The translations under genes were made by a program, and so were the position numbers. The notes beneath the pieces were generated by a model. The model searched no databases and was not told the DNA's origin. It was given only the letters and a program-made list of their open reading frames with translations. A stretch of DNA of 64,000 nucleotides from Ustilaginoidea virens (Eukaryota; Ascomycota; Sordariomycetes; Hypocreales; Clavicipitaceae): the NCBI RefSeq assembly GCF_000687475.1, contig NC_057317.1, positions 5,580,501 to 5,644,500 on the forward strand, read 5' to 3'. Numbering within the stretch: the first letter of the stretch is position 1; every line of letters starts with the position of its first letter. Below, piece by piece: positions 22,891-35,434 of this stretch.

Positions 22891-25800
22891 TGTCCCAGTC
22901 ACCCTTACCAATGCCAAGTAGAGAATGATCTGTCGCCGCTGAAGTAAAGGGCGGACTGATGACATGCTTAGTATTGCCAGCAATTTCCAATGCATTAAAG
23001 GGCGTTTGGGCTGAATAATTATATGCTGTATTGATGGAAAGGAACGACTAGGAGGTTTACGCTTTATCGTCCATTATACTTAAAACGGCTCGTCTATATT
23101 TGTTTATGAACGCATCTTGATGCGCTTGTTTGTGCTGCTGCAGCCCCAAGTGGCTGTCCCATGTAAATCCGCCGAGGCCACTGGCGATAATACGTTTGTC
23201 GGTTCCGCTGCGCAGGTCCTGCCGCACACCAGTTTGAAGCAGCAAGACACCGCCCAGAGCTAAGCTTGGTATAAAAGGTAACTATGAACTCATCCCGCGA
23301 GTTGATCAACTCGCTTTAACTAATCATAGCAATGGCTGGGGGGTTATGCCGTGCTAGATGAAGTATTTGGCCTTACGTGCGGTGTCGTCCATTGTGATTA
23401 GTTCTCGGCAGTCAGGAATAGGGAGGCTGGATAGGGGAGAGTTTGATATTTTTAACTCGGTCAGACAAACGAGAAATCCAACGCGTGTCTCTTGGTGCCC
23501 TCTGTATTGATCTTGCGTGACGAGCCCATTAAACACACAGGTCATTGAACCGTTGTTTCCCTCCCCAGCTACGATCCTCGTCGGCTGCCTGGTTAACTAT
23601 GGCGCTGATAAACAGCGTGTATCATTCACTTGGTGCGCCGGCTATTGATGCTTTGCGTTTGGCCGAGACGCTGATAAATCTGACCAAGTCCTAGGGCATC
23701 GGAGACTAGCTCCCTACCAAGTAACCATATACGACGTTTCTAGTCAGAAATCACGAATCTTCAACTCCTATTGGCCATTTGAAATCACTTGGCAATCTAT
23801 TGTCGTGGAATTGGACGAGGAGGGGTATGTTTCCAGCTTGCCAAGCTGGTATTTCTCGTGGAACACTTGTCGTAGAACGCATTCATCAACACCGTGATAA
23901 ATCATAATATTCGTAGGGAGTCTTGCCAGGCGTAATATAAGAGAAATAGGCATCATGAATAGCAGGCTTACTAGCACCGCTCGTGAGGGGAACAACGTCA
24001 GGGTGCATTTTCCCCAGTGCCTGATGCTGCACAGTTTCATCGGCATCCTACCTGGCACATGGAAAGCTTCATACTTTACACCACGAAAAATATTGATATT
24101 GAAAGACGCTATATAAAGGGCATTATTTTAGTTAGCTCCATAGTACCCCACCTAGCTAAGTTAATCTCTTGCGGCATACATACTAGGTTATGCCACGCCC
24201 TAGACACTAGGCTTAATAGACCTACTATTATTAGTATCAGAGTAAGCCCCGCTGTCCCTTGACGATGCGTCTGGTGCCGCGCTAATGATAAGCTTGTTTC
24301 CTAACAGTCTGCTTGGCCTTGTTTTTTGTGGACTGTTCGGTAACGACGTCAGTATCATTTGTCGTGGTTGTAGAGCTATCGAAGTCGCAGAGCTCGTTTT
24401 CCTAATAAACTGTAGCCGGGAGCATCATCAACGCCGTAACGTCGACGGCGGCACACCTCGAACGCTCCGTCCGCCGATGATTCAAAGAGGCACCAATGGC
24501 ACCGAAGGCTCGTTTATGAAGGCGTAGAAGAGGCCCATATGCTCTATTCACATAAGGGCAACCAGGGCGTTGTTTGCGATTGTTGAAATCCAGAAGCGTC
24601 CTGTCACAAGCTTTGCACATGGATTTGGTCTTGAGAGTATAATTAGAATCTGGGTACATGAAGAGAAAAAACATCCCCAAGCCACCGGCAGCAGTATAGC
24701 AACATTCTCAATAGCGGCTATCATTGCAATGGTGTCAAGGACATTTATTCACGTGATTGACCCCGCCGCATTACCCATGCCGCCGTCGACATCAACGAAG
24801 CACACCTTGGGAGTCTTCTCTCAGTCTAGGGGCTGAAGAAATGGAGTAGCATACAAATTTCGTACTATATCCCTTGGCTTTTCTGGAACAACTGCGACTT
24901 TTGAGAGGCCGTAGTGCCACAATTAATGCAATGAACACTTCCATCAAGCTACAGTCACACAAACCACGCTCTCTTTCCTCATAAAAATCAAGGTTTTAAA
25001 CCGCTAAATTTGCACCGCAAGGGGAGTTGGTTCCTTGGCATCGCGGATCACGGGGAGAGGTGTTTGAAGGTTGGTGTCGTCTCGGGTTCTCTCTGGCACG
25101 TTTTTGCGGTCGCCAACATTAGCAGCGGTACTACTATAACGACGCGGGAGCTTGGAGTACATTCATCGCAGCTATAGGCCTTGCGCGTTATCGTTGCTGC
25201 ACTGGGGCCTTGAATCACGCTTAAAACTTTACGTCAAGAGGTTGCCTGCAATTTCTATGGACAGCGTGATCTGTTTATAGCCACTTGCTTCGGAAGACAG
25301 AATGATAGAGCTGTCACTTACATTTATGTTACGATTTTTTAATTCATCCCAACTTACTACTTTTAGCGTGTGCGAATGATGGACGCGCTGGTTGGGCCCG
25401 CTGACGCGTTGTGTTTACTTGCAAGGCTGCCGCCACGCGGCGAGATGGGAATAGCGCCTGCAGCTCCTATTTCCGTAAAAATTCCTGTTGGGTCACTACT
25501 CACTATTAGCGCCTCGTTAGTGGAGTGCAGGGATTTTCGTCACGAGGCAGCTCCGATTCGACGAGTACGAATCTTTTTGGGGGCAGAACGCCGCTAGTGG
25601 CGCGCCGATGGACGATCTGTCCAGGGGAAAAGATCGGCGTGTCAGCCAGGCGACCGCTTGCAGCTCGATCCGTCATGTTCACCTGCATGTTATTCCAGAA
25701 ATACGTAGCGATTTCTGACATGTCGGCGAGAGTTGTGGCCACTCTGGCCTCTGACATTCGTTTCCCAGCTGGACTCGGGATTTCTGCGAGTGTTCAGGTT

Positions 25801-28260
25801 GAGCGTTATGTGGGACGGATGCGCGATAGTATGTAGCAGCAGCCGGGACTTGGGGTCACGATCTGCAGTATCGGCATTTCTAAAAGCTATCCTAGAAACC
25901 ACTACGTACCAAGTCGCAACTAATTTTGGCCGGCGCATGAATCAACATGCGCAAGGGAAGATGCCGTCTCCTCGTAGAGTCGGTGCTGTAAGCCCGATCG
26001 GGTCATTGTGATGACCCTAATATTCTGTTATCATTGTCGGACTGAAGAAGGCGCTTTGTCGCTTTACCGAGGCTAATGCAGGGATTTCCTGCCACACACT
26101 GAAATTGTCGCTTAGGGGTCTTGGCTGGACATGGGCCCCGGACAAGACGTCAAGGGTGGGATGACGGGCTGGGTCATTCAGCGCAGGTATGTCCGTTGAC
26201 TTTCAGACGATTCGCAGGGTCATCGCGGCACAATGTTTATATTCGGATTGCTCTTGCCAGGCAGAAAGCTGGCTAGCCGGCGATTAATCAAGTTGAACAT
26301 GTCGTTTCTGAATTGCTTCGTGAAATACTCTCCCGGCGATAACCGTGGAGACGGGTTATTTGTTTCAACCGAATTTCCTAGCGTCGGTTGTCATTTGGCC
26401 CGGGAGTGGGCTCGTTGCAACACAATCCACACGGTAGATTTCATAGATCAATTAAACCTGTCTTGGGTTGCAAAACTGGTCATTGTTCCTCGCTGCTCAA
26501 GATCGTCTTATACAGATCAATCGAGCGACCCGGAAACATGCACATGCTGCCATACAAGTCACCATTGCGCATCTACCTTGCCTTACCGAGGGAGCGTACC
26601 CTATACCACGGTGACGGGAATATTTCAGCGAACGCTAGGACGGTATATAATTATAGCGGGTCACCTCGGCTAGCTATTGCAATCGGCACTTATGTATAGC
26701 CAGCCCACACTCCTGATCGAATTTGAATCATCTAATTATCGCTTCCAACTCGCCACTGATTCCATCACTGGCGGAACCGCACATCATCTACCTGGATCCA
26801 TCGATCGCCTACAGCACCCAACGCCGAGGCAAAGATGACGGACCACATTTGTCCTCGGCTTTCGCGTGTAGAATGGTTGACGTAGCGCAGTGCCGGAGCC
26901 GACATCTGGAGCTGCCTTGGTGCCGAAAAGATGCGGCGAAGAGCAAGATTCTGCACATTTAGCCACCACGCTATGCGGTGCGGACGCGGCCACGTCGATA
27001 GCATGCGTCAGACCGGTTCATTCTGGCGCTAGACCTTACTAAGAGGTGACTCATGAATGCACGGTACTGAAGCATATGTGGCCACATCAGTGGGTACCCG
27101 GTTAGTCCAGGCCAGGTCCGATTAAACACAGTACTGGGCACAACGGCATGGGAGCCATCATGTCATTCACGACAGCTGCCCATAACGCAAGCCTCTGGCG
27201 GGGATATTTCCAAGAGTACACGCACAATCAAAGCTCGGCCCTACTGTGATAATGTCAGCGTTTGTTTACCGTGTTGATGCGGTTAGTCATGGAAGGGACC
27301 GAGTTACATAGTTCCAGACATACAGCAAGGCGGCTGGGCAATCTGGAGGGCCAAGGCCCTAACTCAGCCTGCGTGCTCCGGTGCCTGGCGCTAATTACAG
27401 CGGGGTGCGCGCTATGGATCGCGAGGGACCCCGGCCATGCGGCGTTGAATAGCGGGGGTCAATACATACCATACCTTATGTAGTAGACGCAAGCAGCCAG
27501 CTGTAGGAGCCGATGAGCCGGTGGAGACGCGTTAGGGCGAAGTGGGCTAGTGTCAGTGTCGGCGCCTTATTCCCAAACCAGAAAGTGCAGTACATACATG
27601 CTACACAGGAAATTCCAAGTTATTGATCATGTGGTGGCTGGCCAGGCTTATTGTAAATAGTAGGCACGCCAAGAGGACGGTGGATGCCTCGTTGCTGGGC
27701 ATTACTAAGTCCTACGCTTCCCTGTTTCCGGAACTGTCTTGGCCAACGTTTCGAGCCAAGTGGCGCCTTGAGGCAGGGTACGATGTATGTCGACCCTTTT
27801 TGCCGGTCATCCGCAGCTGTAGGAAGCAGATGGGGTGTGGCTTTGCCCCAGGCCAAGGCCAAAGGCCAGCTTTTCACGGCTTTCGCACCACAGCCAGCAT
27901 TTCCCGTCATTATGGCAAGGATGCGTCGGAGGACGCTGGCCCCCGCGAGCACTTTCCCCGCCATTCGGGGATTGCAGAGCAGGATTGTCACCAGGAAGCA
28001 TGGCACCGGTCAGTGTCTTTATGTCAGGGCCATTGCCCGGGGGGTGTCGTTCTGCGAAGAATTATGTATAGCTCTATTCTTCTATAAAATATACGAGAAA
28101 ATAAAATCAAATACTTTGCGATTAGGTTATCACTAGACCTCGAGGGTCGTCAGAGCCAGACCAAAACAAAAAAACCTGTCAATGCATCCCAGAAAAAAAA
28201 ATGAAATAATGGTACACAAAGGAAATTCTTTTGCCAGGAACAGGGGTCGGATATTAGGGC
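22891..28260. other. Decayed or unrecognised sequence
   Basis: No supported intact gene. Short frames occur on both strands (for example minus 23057-23245 and 23768-24058, plus 26233-26673). The last contains 'VPYTTVTG' followed by 'LGRYIIIAG', weakly like a deleted adhesin repeat. A small island at about 24090-24245 is rich in TA and CTAG and looks RIP-damaged. At 27620-28136 three frames are open together (two plus, one minus) for 128-154 codons. I do not recognise any of the products. Confidence 0.35.
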
Positions 28261-30825
28261 TTAACGTTGCTGTCCAATGAATAAAGCAGCAAAAGCAGCG
28301 ATGAGCAGAGCATCGAAGCTGGTGGATGCCAAGCCGCTGCTGCCAGCGGTGACGGTGCCGTCTTTGCCGGTGCCAGATCCGGATCCGCTGCCGCTGCCAG
28401 ACCCAGAGCCAACGCCTGATCCAGAGCCGCCCGACCCAGAGCCGCCGCCGTTGCCAGATCCAGTGCCGCTGCCATTGCCAGACCCAGTGCCGCTGCCGTT
28501 GCCAGATCCAGTGCCGCTGCCGCTGCCTGATCCGGATCCGGATCCGCTGCCAGACCCAGAGCCACTGCCTGATCCAGAGCCGCTGCCGCTGCCAGATCCA
28601 GAGCCGCTGCCACTGCCAGATCCGGAGCCACTGCCGCTGCCTGATCCAGATCCGCTACCGTCGTCGCCGCTGCCGCTGCCGGATCCGCTGCCGCTACCAC
28701 TGCCGCTGCCGGATCCAGATCCGGATCCGGATCCGGATCCGGATCCGCTGCCACCATTGCCGCTGCCGCTGCCGCTGCCGCTGCCGCTGCCGGATCCGCT
28801 ACCGCTGCCGGATCCGCTACCGCTGCCATTACCGGATCCAGATCCAGATCCGCTGCCATTGTCACCGCTGCCGCTGCCGCTGCCGGATCCGCTGCCGCTA
28901 CCATTACCGTTGCCAGATCCGGAGCCGGAGCCGCTGCCGCCGCTGCCATTGCCGTTGCCAGATCCGGACCCAGATCCGCCGCCGTTGCCAGATCCGGAAC
29001 CAGATCCACCGCCGTTACCGGATCCGGAACCAGATCCGCCGCCGTTGCCGGATCCGGACCCAGATCCGCTGCCGCTGCCGGTGCCGCTGCCGTTAATGCC
29101 ATTGCCGCAGTTACCATTGGGACAGTTGACACACTGGCCGCTGCCGCACTGGCCGCCACCACACTGGTTGCTGGCGAAGCAGGTCGCGCCATTGCAGTTT
29201 CCGCTAGGGCAGCTAACGCACTGGCCATTAGTACACTTGCCGCCATTGCACTGGCTGTCAGCTGTGCAGGACACTCCGTTGGTGCCGATGCCGCAGTTTC
29301 CGTTAGGGCAGTTGGCGCACTGGCCGCTATTGCACTGGCCGCCAGAGCACTGGTCGTTGCTGGAGCAGGTGGCGCTGTTGCAGTTTCCAGTAGGGCAGTT
29401 GATGCACTGGCCGCTCACACACTGACCGCCATTGCACTGGGCGCTGCTAGAGCAAGTAACACCATTCGAGCCAAGGCCGCAATTCCCGCTAGGGCAGTTG
29501 GCACACTGGCTATTGCTGCACTGGCCACCAGCACACTGGCTGCCGCTGGAGCAGGTGGCGCTGTTGCAGTTGCCGCTATTGCAGTTGACGCACTGGCCGT
29601 TGGTGCACTGGCCGCCGTTACACTGAGCGCTGCTAGTGCAGGAGACAGGGCCGAGACCGTTGCCGCCATTGTTGCCAACGCCGCAGTTGCCGTTGGGGCA
29701 GTTGACGCACTGGCCGTTGGTGCAGGTGCCGCCGCTGCACTGGGTGCTATCGGTGCAGGTGGCGCCATTGCAGTTGCCGTTGGGGCAGCTGATGCACTGG
29801 CTATTGGTGCACTGGCCGCCATTGCACTGGTTGCTGTTGGTGCAAGAGACGCCGTTGGTGCCGAGGCCGCAATTGCCGCTAGGGCAGAAGGCGCACTGGC
29901 TATTATTGCACTGGCCGCCGCTGCACTGGCTGCTGCTGGAGCACGTGGCGCTGTTGCAGTTGCCGTTGTTGCAGTTGACGCACTGGCCGTTGGTGCACTG
30001 GCCGCCGTTACATTGGGCGCTGCTGGTGCAGGTGACAGGGCTCTGACCGAAGCCGCAGTTGCCGTTGGGGCAGTTGACGCAGAGGTTATTGCTACACGTG
30101 CCGCCGTTGCACTGGCTGCTGCTGGCGCAGGTCGCGCCATTGCAGTTGCCGTTGGGGCAGGTGACGCACTGGTTATTGGTGCAGGTACCGCCGTTGCACT
30201 GGTTGGTATTGGTGCAGTAGAGGCCGTTGGTGCCGAGGCCGCAGTTGCCGTTAGGGCAGTTAGTGCACTGGCCGTTGCTGCACGTGCCGCCGTTGCACTG
30301 GCTGCTGGTGGAGCAGCTCGCGCTGTTGCAGTTTCCGTTATTACAGTTGCTGCACTGGCCGCCATTGCACTGCCCGCCGTTGCACTGGTTGCTGTTGGAG
30401 CAGGTGACGCCCAAGCCGTTGACGCACACGCCGTTGGTGCACTGGCCGCCGTTGCACTGGCTGCTGCTGGTGCAAGGGGTGCTGGTGACGATGGGGACTC
30501 CGGAGGCTGCAAAATGAACTTGTCAGACACGCACACTCACACGCTTTCAACGAAATCCATCAGGCTCGGAGGGGTGGTTACTACATACCGGCCGGGGTGG
30601 GACTTCCGATTACGGTGTAAGGTGTTCCGCTAACAGTAAACACGGAGGGCAGCTTTTGAAATAAAAAACCAGGTCAGCGGAAGCGCACGCGGCGGCCCGG
30701 GATACAACGGGAGGTGATTCAAGTACCGGGCAGGAAGTAGTCAGCACCGACGCCGTGTTAAACAGCGTGGCGGCCGACGCCGCAGCGGCGAACAGGACCG
30801 CAGGCCCGACTATACGGTAGCTCAT
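28261..30825 (-). CDS. Cys-rich, Gly/Ser-repeat GPI-type wall protein
   Basis: Three exons on the minus strand, 30825-30727, 30652-30589 and 30506-28261, give 802 residues. Introns of 74 and 82 bases start with GTACTT and GTATGT and end in AG. All three exons join in frame. Exon 1 encodes a signal peptide (MSYRIVGPAVLFAAAASA) that no single open frame shows. Residues about 68-520 hold some 15 repeats of the form QCNGGxC-x4-C-x2-C-x4-C (for example QCNGGQCTNGQCVNCNNGNC), a disulphide-rich pattern loosely like Dickkopf-type cysteine modules. Residues about 525-770 are almost pure Gly-Ser with some Asn, Asp and Thr. The last 20 or so residues are hydrophobic (ALLIAAFAALFIG) after small residues, as expected for a GPI attachment signal. 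Likely a cell-wall or surface protein with Cys-rich heads on a flexible stalk. Role in adhesion is inference. Confidence 0.85.
28379..29090 (-). repeat. Gly-Ser codon repeat (GGATCC-rich hexamers)
   Basis: More than 700 bases of six-base units coding Gly-Ser on the minus strand, with GGATCC recurring many times. On the plus strand the same DNA reads Pro-Asp/Pro-Leu, giving a long false frame (28277-29425). Slippage-prone and in multiples of three, so stalk length can vary. Confidence 0.9.
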
Positions 30826-33800
30826 TTTGCAAAAGAATTTCTAAGGAGCGGCGAACTCGGCACAAAAAGAAGGTGGCGGCAGTAATCGAACTGCGAGGTG
30901 ATAAAAAAAAAGAACTGCATCCGGCGGCCCGGCGTGTCAGCTCTCCGGTCGGCCCCGGCGTTGCAGCCGCAACAGAGGAAGGGAGGGAAGTCTTACAATG
31001 CCACGGTGAGCTGCAGCTCGGATACAGGTCGCAAGTCGCGGATGCTACCCAGGCTCACGCGGTCAAGGAGAAAGAACAAAGTGCAATACGACGCCCGAGG
31101 AGCGTTTGTCTTTGCGACGGAAAAATCGGCATACTTATCGAAAAAAAGGCTGGGGGGGGAATGAAGAGCAGCTATATCACCGCGCGCGCCGGGCTGGTCG
31201 GGCTGGGCCCAGCGGCCTGGTGGCTAGCGACCCGCTGCCGGCGGCCAATTACTCGCTGTTTCGTGGTTCCGGATCGCGCGTGGATGCATTCGGACAGTGG
31301 ACCCGCGTCTCGGGCTCTGGGCCCCAGGACTCATCGTTCGTTGGCAGACATTGATTGGGTGTGACTCAAGTGGCTGACTACTTTTTTTTTTTTGTGCCCT
31401 TTTTTTTTTTTTAATCTGTCTCTCGCCTGTTTTGTGTGTGTGCGTGGGCGTGGTGTGCATTATTACTACATTGGCCAGGCTGGCCTCATCTCGATCTCGA
31501 TGGTGAGACCGGGGCACTCTACGTATTGTATTGGGCATCGCTCGGAGATCTGTTCTCAAGCATCGGGGCGCTTTGCTGACGCATACACAAGAGACGAGGC
31601 GAGGCGAGGCGAGGCAAGGCAAGGCGAGGCAAGGCAAGGCGAGGCAAGGCAAGGCAAGGTACAGTCAACGAGGCGTGGGGGACGCGCCTGCAAAGGGCTG
31701 CAACGGTGCAACGGTGCAACGAGGCACACCGACCTAATCCCGGAGCAGCGTCTGAATAGGGCTTCTCATCTCCCTCATATACTTTTCAGACGGCCACTGC
31801 TGATGGCTGTTCTCCCAGTACGTACTGCGACAGGGCCAAGCCAGGGTCAAGGTTCCGCTCCCAGTTTCCGGGATGGAATTTGCGCTGCGTGTCTTGTAGT
31901 AGTGGTATCATGGATTCAAAACCCCTTCTATTCTAGTATGATTCTTGCAATTCGCTGTTGTAGTAAAGACCAAGAATCCGCGATTTGTTTCCGCAGCTCG
32001 TGCAGCCCCCTCGGTCACCTCCCGCCCAAGGTGCTGGCTAGTGAGCGGTAGGACGGATATCCGGCTTTGTGTGTTGTGCAGCCTCCTCATGCTCTCCGTC
32101 CAGCTCGACAGCCCGCACAATACCATCGGTGCAGCAAACAGACGCAGGGCGAAAAACTGCCCATATGGAAAATGCTGTATTTGTTTTCACTCTAATCTAA
32201 TTCTCTGATCTCTCCATCTCATGCCCGGGCCCCCGAGACGGAGTTGCCGCCAGTGTGCAACTGGATTCTGACCAGCACTCCGCAAGAGGTCCAGAATATC
32301 CTTGTATACGTTCGCACCGTCAGCCGAGATTGTAAGCTGTCCCCGCGCTGCCGCGACACCCTCATCCATGGATAGGCCCCATGGGTGTGCTCGACGAAGC
32401 CCTTCAGCCCCCCTCTTGCCCCGGGTGGATCTCTTAATCTATTTTGGTGACATTGGGCGCCGCCACCGTGCCATCACCCTACCCTCGTCGTTTGACCTGG
32501 GTCGCGCCACGGCCAATGGAGGGCATACGTAACGGCGAACAGCATGTCCCCACTAAGCCGGGTCGAGACTTCCGGACGGAATGAAAAAAAATACTGCAGC
32601 CGGAATCAACAGAGCGCGCATCGCTGGCCTCCAGGGATACCACGCGTCTTCGTCAGCGCTCGACATGTCGACGGCGAACCAGCGTGGAATGCAACCGACG
32701 AGCTTGCTTGGCCAAGGGAGAAAGATGAAATCTAATACAAATACCCCCATCTATAACACAAACGACGTGCACCTGGATTGGAAAAAAAAAAAAAAAGCTG
32801 GAACGGTAAGCCCACCTCTAGGCGACACGTTGGACGATATTGCCTTTGTTCCTGCAGCGGCCCCTCATGTCCCACGTTACTATCCGGGGCGCAATCCCGA
32901 CAGCCAACTTGGTACCAGCGGTTGGGACCTGGTTTAGTAAAAGTCAATTGATGGCTAAACATGGGCCATGCGCTAATTGTGGTGCTTATCCTCCTTGAGC
33001 ACCCTCCTTTCCCACTTATTGGGCCCGCATGGGTTCGAGGCACATGCTGTCGCGGCCAAAATGTGACGCCACACCAATTGCGGCTCTTATTGGGCATCTT
33101 TTACTGTGACATATGTTTATATCCGACCCGGGCAAAGGCGTGAGCGAGCGGATAGCGTGGGAAAAAGAAACCCTTGTATTGAAACGAGCGAAACGACCCA
33201 AGCAACCGGGGCTGAGTGCACACCAGAGCGTGTTGTGCTTTTGCGTCGCTGCATGTAGTTCACTCGGAGTGAAACAGCCGGCGTCTTGTGCGTTTGTGAT
33301 TGCAGGCCCGGACCAAAAGCCCGCTTCGAGCTCGGCCGCTGAGGTACGGTGTTGAAACAGCATCGACGTGCTCTGGTCGGAAATCTTTTCGCCCAAGAAC
33401 CATGCAACGCCAGTGGCCCAACGAAATCGGCACCACAAGAGACAGACGCTTTAAGGGCCTGGTGCTTGATATCCCTGACACGGTCTCTTTCTCGGCGCGA
33501 AAGATTGAAATGGCCACTACCATCGACGCTTATATTGACTCTGCCATAGCGCAATGCAGGGTTTCGTCAAGTAATGCGCTCCGATGGCGACAGGACCGTC
33601 TCGATAAAGCGAATCTCAGAAGCAACCGTGTCGTTGAATCCGACGGGCCATTGTTTGGCAGAACAGAGCAGGCGCAAACCCTGAATCAAACAAGTCGTGC
33701 GTGCATGTAAGGCCACCCAAGCGAAGCGCAACTAGACGCGTCACACCAGTCCATGACTTTTCGCAATTCCATCCGCAAGGCATTCCTCCAACATGACACC

Positions 33801-34440
33801 GAAATCACCCACAGTCGATAATTCGGGCCAAAGCAGGTATTTGGCCAATGGTCGTCTGCACGACGTCGTTGGACGCCACGAAGCAGCGACACGGGCAATA
33901 TCGTCAACATGTAGGGCAGGGCAAGACCACTGATCGGCGGGAGCCAGGCATCGCATATCTCTCTCTTGTTGATTAGCCGTCTTGTCATTGGGGGCGAGGC
34001 CGGTGGCATCGCAGCAGCCAGGCTGCAATGGATTATCTGACAAGATGAAGAATGACGAATTTTCTGATTCCCGTCTCGCCGGTCGGTCGGATTGTCAGTC
34101 GCACCACGCCTCAGTAGGGCAAGCGCTCCGCTCGTGTGGTGACATTTCTACCCCCTTTCCATCCTGGTTGGCTCGATCGGTCGCACGCATCGTCAACACT
34201 CGCTGACAAGTCGTTTGCCACGCATTCGAGGGCATGGCGGATGGAATTGTGGTCAGCCGAGTCTGGTGCGATCGGCACGGACAGACATGGCCGACAGCGG
34301 CAATTGGCGGTTTGGCGCGGGCCAGCTGGGGGTTTGGCATGTCCCAGCCGCCATAAAGCGGGGCGCCGCAACTGATAGCACTGGGCTCTATAGTAACACC
34401 ACGCCCTCGGAATTCAATAGCCATGTAATTTCATGATTCC
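30826..34440. other. Intergenic, no supported gene
   Basis: Begins with the promoter of the minus-strand wall-protein gene. Frames such as 31392-32051, 33300-33710 and minus 33117-33554 overlap one another and lack recognisable domains. A pentamer repeat lies at 31595-31660. Composition falls off abruptly at about 34,440. Confidence 0.45.
31595..31660 (+). repeat. (GAGGC/AAGGC)n microsatellite
   Basis: About 13 pentamers alternating gaggc and aaggc. Confidence 0.9.
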
Positions 34441-35434
34441 CAGCCCCGACATGCAGTGGGAGGAATTCTTACCTGTGATATGTACTTGAATGAAAATAAA
34501 ATTGTGAATTAAAGAAATAAATTGTTAAGATTAATAAATCAGTAAGACGGTAAAATTTGTCTATATATATAATCGTTCGCTCCCACTCTGGGCATGCGAA
34601 ATACAAGGACTTGATTTACTCTGTCTTTGGCTGGGTTTTTATCTTCTCTTCCAAGCCACTTCTCTGCTAGACAGACCACGACATTTTTTATCAACTATCT
34701 ATCTATTATCCATCTTTATTTCATCGAGCTTTTAAACGACAAATTATATAACACGACAAAAAAAATATTTTTGTATGTTTATTTATAAACGAATTAGCGC
34801 AGCGGCCGGTTAACAGAAAACATATTAAAAATTTTAAGTTAATAATAGATCAGATTATAAATTAAAAGACAAGACTTATATTATAAAAAAATTGAGCGAT
34901 AATTGAAATAAAGTTTAAAATTAATTACAGTCTTTTCCTATCTAAGTATTTGATTTTTTTTCAGCTTTATATTATTTAAACTTTAAAATATTCTACTCAA
35001 AGTTTTATTTTAGAAAAAAAACTATAATAGAACTTATGAACTAAAAAATAATAGTAGAAAATCAAGTGTTAATAATGATATTAATTTACTGCAGTAAAAT
35101 AATTATGTAATAAAGATTTATATGTGTATTTAATTTTCTTTTTTTATTATACTAAACTAAAAATAATTAATAATGCGCATACAATTAAATTGCCAAATGT
35201 TCTTATTACTGTTCTAGTTATAATTTGGACTAGTAGCTTAAGTAAAATAAATAATATATTATATATTAATAATTGATAGTAATCTTTATATTACTACTAT
35301 TAATTTAAAATATGTATCACTTACAGATATATAAGTACATAAGGAACTATAATATAGCATGTAACAGCTGTAACATTTTTATCACAAGTATATTTGTAGC
35401 AGTTTTTAATAACAGCACTTCTTAGCCGTCTAAG
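34441..35434. other. AT-rich block upstream of the adhesin gene
   Basis: Roughly one kilobase dominated by A and T, unlike the GC-rich DNA before it. No gene. It may be RIP-degraded repeat remnant and must contain the promoter of the gene at 35435. A TA-rich stretch at 34561-34572 is present but is far from the start codon. Confidence 0.6.

Noticed and set aside
28277..29425. 382-codon plus-strand frame of Pro-Asp/Pro-Leu repeats
   Set aside because: Antisense shadow of the Gly-Ser and Cys-rich wall protein. Only the minus strand has a signal peptide, introns and a tail signal.
29415..30536. 373-codon minus frame rich in Ala, Ser and Thr
   Set aside because: Out-of-frame reading of the same Cys-rich repeats. 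It lacks cysteine pattern and signal sequence.
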